From: JAWKRB01 sp041389885
GTDB lineage: Bacteria; Myxococcota_A; Polyangia; Polyangiales; Ga0077539
Length of the DNA stretch: 64,000 bases
Direction: 5' to 3'
Assembly (NCBI GenBank): GCA_041389885.1
Contig: JAWKRB010000008.1
Span: 239,199 to 303,198, forward strand
Part shown: positions 59,889 to 64,000 of the stretch, one piece after another
How positions within the stretch are numbered: position 1 is the first letter of the stretch
Layout: each line of letters opens with the position of its first letter
Position numbers and translations under genes: made by a program
The notes under the pieces: model-generated
Told to the model about the DNA's origin: nothing
Seen by the model: only the letters and a program-made list of their open reading frames with translations
Databases searched by the model: none

Positions 59889-60455
59889 ATGAAGAACACG
59901 TCGCGCATCGCTGGTCTCGCCGCCCTCGTCGCCCTGAGCGGCGCCCTGGTCGCTCCTGACGCTGACGCCCAGCGAGGGCGGATGCCGCTCGACTACAACG
60001 GCCGCGCGAACTACGGCGGCGGCACCCTCCGCACCGGGTTCACCCCAGACCCCTGGGGCTTTCCGCTGACCGCGGGCGGCGGCGCCAACGCCGTCGACGT
60101 GTCGACGCTCGGCCTCACCGACGCCGCCACGGGGCAGCCCTGCGGCCGCTCCTTCGTGACCCGCCGGCCGGACTTTCACTTCACCTTCCGGGCGGGCTCG
60201 CGCTTCAGCCTCGTGCGCTTCTACGTCGTGACCGAGAACGGCGCCGACGCGACCCTGCTCATCAACCAGCCGAACACGCAGTGGCGCTGCAACGACGACC
60301 ACGGCCACTCCGACTGGGGCAACAGCCTCATGCCGGCAATCGACTTCACCAACCCCGCGACCGGCCGCTACGACATCTGGGTGGGCACCTTCGACGCGAG
60401 CTCGCACAACCCCGCGACGCTCTTCGTCACCGAGCTCCAGTCGAACCACCCCTGA
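59889..60455 (+). CDS. Secreted protein, possible beta-sandwich
   Basis: A 188-residue protein with GGAG before ATG 59889 and signal peptide (GLAALVALSGALVAPDADAQ). The mature domain has CGRSFVTRRPDFHFTFRAGS, FYVVTENGADATLLINQPNT and RYDIWVGTFDASSHNPATLF, resembling prepeptidase C-terminal (PPC) or similar secreted beta-sandwich domains. The two Cys may pair. Function unknown. A 184-bp gap precedes it with no clear promoter consensus. Confidence 0.72.
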   Translation: MKNTSRIAGLAALVALSGALVAPDADAQRGRMPLDYNGRANYGGGTLRTGFTPDPWGFPLTAGGGANAVDVSTLGLTDAATGQPCGRSFVTRRPDFHFTFRAGSRFSLVRFYVVTENGADATLLINQPNTQWRCNDDHGHSDWGNSLMPAIDFTNPATGRYDIWVGTFDASSHNPATLFVTELQSNHP

Positions 60456-60519
60456 GGCACGAAGGCGCCCACCGCCCCCCGCGGTACGATTCGCTGCTAA
60501 CGTGCCGCGAGGTCCCCTG

Positions 60520-61062
60520 ATGCCCCTGCACGTCGAACTCAACGATGCCGCCTCGGAGGCCGACCTCGACGCCGTCGAAGACGGCCTCGGAGGTCCGCTC
60601 CCCGCGTGCCTCCGCGAGATCCTCGCGCGCCACGACGGCGCGCAGACCTACGCCGAGAGCGGCGAGCTGGGGTGGATCCTGCACGGCACCCGCGCGGCTC
60701 GCATCGTCCGTGACGGCGCCCTCGCGCGCTCGACCGACGCCGCGGAGTACCTCGACTACGTCGTCGAGAGCTACGGCGACGTCGCCCCGCTCATCGCAGA
60801 GACCGCGAGCTTCGCCGACTGGCTCGACGCCCTCCGCGACGAGGACCTCGAGGCGTTCCCCCGCGGGTACGTCTGCGTCGCCGCGCACTGGGGGCACCAC
60901 GGCTCGTGCTGGGCGCCGCTGCGCGCCGAGGCCACGGAGCTCCTGTTCATCCCGTCGCCGCGCGTCGACGACGTCGAGGCCCTCGACGCCGCGCTGAGGG
61001 GTCCGCGGGTGCCCCTCGCGGGCTTCGCCGAGGCCCTCTTCGCCGGCGAAGAGCCGATGTGA
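60520..61062 (+). CDS. SMI1/KNR4 (SUKH) family protein
   Basis: A 180-residue soluble protein. ATG 60520 has GAGGTC upstream and is preferred over GTG 60502. LNDAASEADLDAVEDGLGGP and LPACLREILARHDGAQTYAE match the first helices of the SUKH fold, and YVCVAAHWGHHGSCWAPLRA the later strands. SUKH proteins include immunity factors for contact-dependent and polymorphic toxins, but also cellular regulators. No toxin gene is adjacent. It lies 38 bp before yqiJ. Confidence 0.75.
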   Translation: MPLHVELNDAASEADLDAVEDGLGGPLPACLREILARHDGAQTYAESGELGWILHGTRAARIVRDGALARSTDAAEYLDYVVESYGDVAPLIAETASFADWLDALRDEDLEAFPRGYVCVAAHWGHHGSCWAPLRAEATELLFIPSPRVDDVEALDAALRGPRVPLAGFAEALFAGEEPM

Positions 61063-61100
61063 CCCGACAGCGCGCGCCCCGGTGCTAACCTGCCCGCGGG

Positions 61101-61892
61101 ATGGGTCCCTTCCTCGAAGCGATCTTGAGCTTCCCCGCCGTGGTGTACACCGCGCTCCTCGGCGCCGTGGTGCTCTACTGGGCCGCGGTGCTGGTCTCGG
61201 GCGTCGACCTCGACAGCCAGGGTGACGCCTCGCACGTCGAGCTCGACGGGGGCGAGCTCGACGGGCACGACCACGGAGACCTCGGCGACCATGACCACGG
61301 CGCCCTCGGCACCGCGCACGAGGTCTTCGACCTGCTCGGCACGGTCTCCCTGCGCCGCGTGCCGCTCACCGTGAGGGTCAGCCTCGTGGTGATCTTCGGC
61401 TGGCTCGTGAGCGTGCTGGGCTGGCTCGCGCTCGCGCCGCTGCTCGGCCCGGCGGCGTCTTCGTGGCCCCTCGGCGCCGGGCTCACCCTGCTCTCCGCGG
61501 TGGCCGGGGTGCGCCTCGCGGGTTGGTCCGCGCGGCCGCTGGTGCCGGTGTTCACGCCGAAGCACGCACCCTCGCAGGGCGACCTCGCCGGCCGCGACGC
61601 CGAGGTGACCACCGGACGCGTCGACCGCGCCTTCGGCCAGGTGCTCGTGCGCGACGGCGGCGCGGGCCTGCTGGTCGACGCGCGCTACGACGGCCCGACG
61701 CCGCTCTCCAAGGGCGCGCGGGTCGTGGTCACCCACTGGGACGACGAGCTGAAATGCGTGCACGTCGAGCCCCTCGACCCCCCCCGCGCGGGGGTTCGGG
61801 TGTCCGCTGTGACCGACGCCCGAGAGCGCGACGTAGACGGCCCGGCGTCGGGCGAAGCGCCCGCGGCGCGCCGCGAGAAGCGGTCGCGGTGA
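61101..61892 (+). CDS. YqiJ-like membrane protein with OB-fold, flotillin partner
   Basis: A 263-residue protein. About three hydrophobic helices (AVVYTALLGAVVLYWAAVLV, VRVSLVVIFGWLVSVLGWLA, LGAGLTLLSAVAGVRLAG) flank a His/Asp-rich loop (DGHDHGDLGDHDHG), followed by a C-terminal OB-like domain (GDLAGRDAEVTTGRVDRAFG). In E. coli and many others this family is encoded beside a flotillin (YqiK), exactly as here. The two likely form a membrane microdomain assembly. Confidence 0.82.
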   Translation: MGPFLEAILSFPAVVYTALLGAVVLYWAAVLVSGVDLDSQGDASHVELDGGELDGHDHGDLGDHDHGALGTAHEVFDLLGTVSLRRVPLTVRVSLVVIFGWLVSVLGWLALAPLLGPAASSWPLGAGLTLLSAVAGVRLAGWSARPLVPVFTPKHAPSQGDLAGRDAEVTTGRVDRAFGQVLVRDGGAGLLVDARYDGPTPLSKGARVVVTHWDDELKCVHVEPLDPPRAGVRVSAVTDARERDVDGPASGEAPAARREKRSR

Positions 61893-61980
61893 TTCATCGA
61901 TCCAGCGTGCGCGGCATCTGCTAGCGTTGCCCCCCGGCGGCGCGCCGATGCCCGGCGCGCAGCCCAGTGGGAGGTCCGTC

Positions 61981-63912
61981 GTGCCAGGTAGTCTCGTCAC
62001 ACTCATGGTGGTCGCGGTCGCGCTCGCGCTCGTGGTCATCGGCGTTCTCACGCTCCTCGCGCGCTTCTACCGACAGGTGGACCAGGGCAAGGCGCTCATC
62101 GTCAACACCCTCAAGGCCGAGCCGCTGGTGACCTTCACCGGCGCGATCGTCTATCCCATCATCCACCGCGCGGAGGTCATGGACATCTCGGTGAAGACCA
62201 TCGAGATCGACCGCCGCGGCAAGGAGGGCCTGATCTGCAAGGACAACATCCGCGCGGACATCAAGGTCACCTTCTTCGTGCGGGTGAACAAGACCCAGGA
62301 GGACGTGCTCAAGGTCGCGCAGTCGATCGGCTGCGTGCGCGCGAGCGACCAGGTCACCATCGAGGGGCTCTTCGAGGCGAAGTTCGCCGAGGCCCTCAAG
62401 ACCGTGGGCAAGCGCCTCAACTTCGAGGACCTCTACAAGGAGCGCGACCACTTCAAGGACGCGATCATCGAGGTCATCGGCAAGGACCTGAACGGGTTCG
62501 TCATGGACGACTGCGCCATCGACTACCTCGAGCAGACGCCCATCGACGCCCTCGACAAGGACAACATCATGGACGCCGAGGGCATTCGGCGGATCACCGA
62601 CCTCACGGTCGTGCAGAACGTGAAGACCAACGAGCTCCGGCAGAAGGAGCGCATGGAGAAGGGCGCGCAGGACCTCCTCGCCGACGAGGCCCTCTTCCGC
62701 TTCGAGCAGAAGCGCTCCGAGGCCGAGACGGCGAAGAACAAGGAGATCGCCGTCGCCAAGTCGCAGCGCGAGAACGAGGCCGCGCGCATCGCCAACGACG
62801 AGCACAAGCGCACCGTGCTCGCCGCGGAGAAGAACGCCGAGGAGACCCAGGTCGCCCAGCAGCAGCGCGAGCGCGCCGTGCTCGTGGCGATGAAGAACAA
62901 GGAGCGCGAGGTCGCCGTCGAGGCCGAGCGCGTCGCCCGCGCGCAGCAGCTCGAGGCCGCCAACCGCGAGAGCGACGTCATGGCGCAGAAGATCACCCGC
63001 GAGGCCGAGATCGAGCGGCAGCGCCGCGAGATCGCCGAGGCCGTGCGCGCGCGCATCGTGGTCGACAAGTCCGTCGCCGAGGAGGAGGAGCGCATCAAGG
63101 ACGTGCGCGTGCTCGCCGACGCCAACCGCAGCCGCGAGGCGGCGAAGATCGGCGCCGAGGCCGAGGCCGCGCAGCACCTCGTGAAGCAGGTCAAGGCCGC
63201 CGAGGCTGCGGAGGAGGTCGCGCGCTCCAACGCCCGGCAGCGCCTCATCGGCGCCGACGCCGAGCTCGAGGCCGCCGACCGCACCGCCCGCGCCAAGGTG
63301 CGCCTCGCCGAGGGCGTGCAGGCCGAGGCCGCCGCCGAGGGCCTGGCCGAGGTGCGCGTGCGCGAGGCCAACGCCGGCGCGGTCGAGCGCCAGGGGCTGG
63401 TCGACGCCAACGTGCTGAAGGAGAAGATGAGCGCCGAGGCGCAGGGCCGCGAGCTGCAGGGCGTCGCCGCCGCCAAGGTGCGCGAGGCCGAGGCGCGGGC
63501 GATCGAGCTCCAGGGCCTGGCCGAGGCGTCGTCGGTGCGCGCGAAGATGGGCGCCGAGGCCGACGGCATCGCGCAGAAGGCCGAGGCCATGAAGGCCCTC
63601 GACGCGGTGAGCCGCGAGCACGAGGAGTTCAGGCTGCGGCTCGAGCAGAGCAAGGTCATTCAGCTCGAGAGCATCCGCGCGAAGCGGGACGTCGCGGGGG
63701 TGCAGGCCGAGGTGCTCCGCGCGGCCTTCGAGCACGCGAAGATCAACATCGTGGGCGGCGACGGCCAGTTCTTCGAGCGCTTCATGCAGGCGGTCACCGT
63801 GGGTCAGTCCATCGACACCGCGGTCGACCAGAGCGACGCGCTCAAGTCGCTGCTCACGCAGGTCACCCGCGGCGACAAGCCGCAGGGCGACGACGGCGAC
63901 GCCTCCCGCTAA
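61981..63912 (+). CDS. Flotillin-like protein (YqiK family)
   Basis: A 643-residue protein. GTG 61981 is chosen because GGGAGGTC lies 6 bases upstream; ATG 61948 and TTG 61927 are less likely. One N-terminal transmembrane helix (LVTLMVVAVALALVVIGVLT) is followed by an SPFH/band-7 domain (about residues 40-210) and a very long Ala/Glu-rich coiled coil (about 215-560, e.g. ANRESDVMAQKITREAEIER), then a flotillin C-terminus. Family members scaffold ordered membrane domains. Confidence 0.9.
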   Translation: MPGSLVTLMVVAVALALVVIGVLTLLARFYRQVDQGKALIVNTLKAEPLVTFTGAIVYPIIHRAEVMDISVKTIEIDRRGKEGLICKDNIRADIKVTFFVRVNKTQEDVLKVAQSIGCVRASDQVTIEGLFEAKFAEALKTVGKRLNFEDLYKERDHFKDAIIEVIGKDLNGFVMDDCAIDYLEQTPIDALDKDNIMDAEGIRRITDLTVVQNVKTNELRQKERMEKGAQDLLADEALFRFEQKRSEAETAKNKEIAVAKSQRENEAARIANDEHKRTVLAAEKNAEETQVAQQQRERAVLVAMKNKEREVAVEAERVARAQQLEAANRESDVMAQKITREAEIERQRREIAEAVRARIVVDKSVAEEEERIKDVRVLADANRSREAAKIGAEAEAAQHLVKQVKAAEAAEEVARSNARQRLIGADAELEAADRTARAKVRLAEGVQAEAAAEGLAEVRVREANAGAVERQGLVDANVLKEKMSAEAQGRELQGVAAAKVREAEARAIELQGLAEASSVRAKMGAEADGIAQKAEAMKALDAVSREHEEFRLRLEQSKVIQLESIRAKRDVAGVQAEVLRAAFEHAKINIVGGDGQFFERFMQAVTVGQSIDTAVDQSDALKSLLTQVTRGDKPQGDDGDASR

Positions 63913-63931
63913 ACCCACCACCGCCCCATCG

Positions 63932-63955
63932 CGACGGCGCGCGAGAGCGCCGTCG
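63932..63955 (+). terminator. Hairpin after the flotillin gene
   Basis: CGACGGCGC-GCGAGA-GCGCCGTCG is a perfect 9-bp stem with a 6-base loop, 20 bp after the flotillin stop. No T-tract follows, but position and stability fit a terminator. Confidence 0.5.
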
Positions 63956-63972
63956 GGAGAGCTTCGATCCCT

Positions 63973-64000
63973 ATGAGCGGCACAGACGAACTGGGCGGCA
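63973..64000 (+). CDS. Possible start of a further gene, cut by the right edge
   Basis: An ATG at 63973 opens a frame reading MSGTDELGG before the window ends. Nothing can be said about function. It is listed only because a gene start after the terminator-like hairpin is plausible. Confidence 0.25.

Noticed and set aside
61927..61980. Longer flotillin with TTG or ATG start
   Set aside because: The extra residues lack the family pattern and there is a strong ribosome binding site directly before GTG 61981.
61921..63921. 666-residue minus-strand frame opposite the flotillin gene
   Set aside because: Leu/Gly/His-rich low-complexity translation produced by the antisense of coiled-coil codons; no start signal or family match.
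1..64000. tRNA, rRNA, insertion sequence or prophage
   Set aside because: No cloverleaf-like stretch, rRNA consensus, transposase or phage structural gene could be found by eye in any gap or frame.

Overview
The window is about 64 kb of very GC-rich bacterial chromosome. Coding density is high, third codon positions are strongly biased to G/C, and long antisense shadow frames are everywhere. Two secreted proteins end in a Gly-Cys-Gly-Cys / hydrophobic / Arg-rich tail (MYXO-CTERM), and many lipoproteins carry Asp/Ala/Pro linkers after the lipobox. Together these point to a member of the Myxococcota, most like the Polyangia. No rRNA, tRNA, CRISPR array, prophage or insertion sequence was found.

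Layout. 0-6 kb: a ribosome hibernation factor cut by the left edge, a NhaR-like LysR regulator divergent from a MscS channel, a small membrane methyltransferase-like protein, and a SulP-STAS-cNMP transporter. 6-13 kb: secreted carbohydrate-active and hydrolytic proteins (GH43-like, GH13 amylase, CehA/McbA metallohydrolase), a lipoprotein and a zinc ribbon-L7/L12 protein. 13-19 kb: an FkbM methyltransferase, an outer-membrane barrel, a hemerythrin pair, a methyltransferase and an ILVBL-like thiamine diphosphate enzyme. 19-24 kb: a phosphodiester glycosidase with three cell-surface repeats, a decayed GH19 chitinase, a TonB-like lipoprotein and a CcdA-thioredoxin gene with two apparent frameshifts. 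24-31 kb: a YcbK-like protein coupled to a Ser/Thr kinase, TrmO, a large surface lipoprotein and MtnA. 31-37 kb: a beta-propeller lipoprotein and a molybdenum cofactor operon (AI-2E-type permease, moaB, moeA, moaD, unknown).

37-42 kb is the most coherent module. An ABC permease and ATPase of the sulfonate/taurine type, an XRE-cupin regulator, APS kinase and a siroheme sulfite reductase form what looks like a sulfur-assimilation regulon. A related sequence motif lies upstream of the ABC genes and between the regulator and cysC.

42-50 kb: an enoyl-reductase-like protein, a phosphoesterase, an alkyltransferase-like DNA repair protein, a tandemly duplicated tetrahaem oxidoreductase, a T4 Rnl2-type RNA ligase and a CDP-alcohol phosphatidyltransferase. 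50-60 kb: a block of extracytoplasmic proteins (esterase, Cys-rich repeat protein, three propellers). 60-64 kb: a SUKH protein followed by a YqiJ/flotillin YqiK pair. Several gene ends carry convincing hairpin terminators, and the hibernation factor has its ribosome binding site buried in a hairpin.
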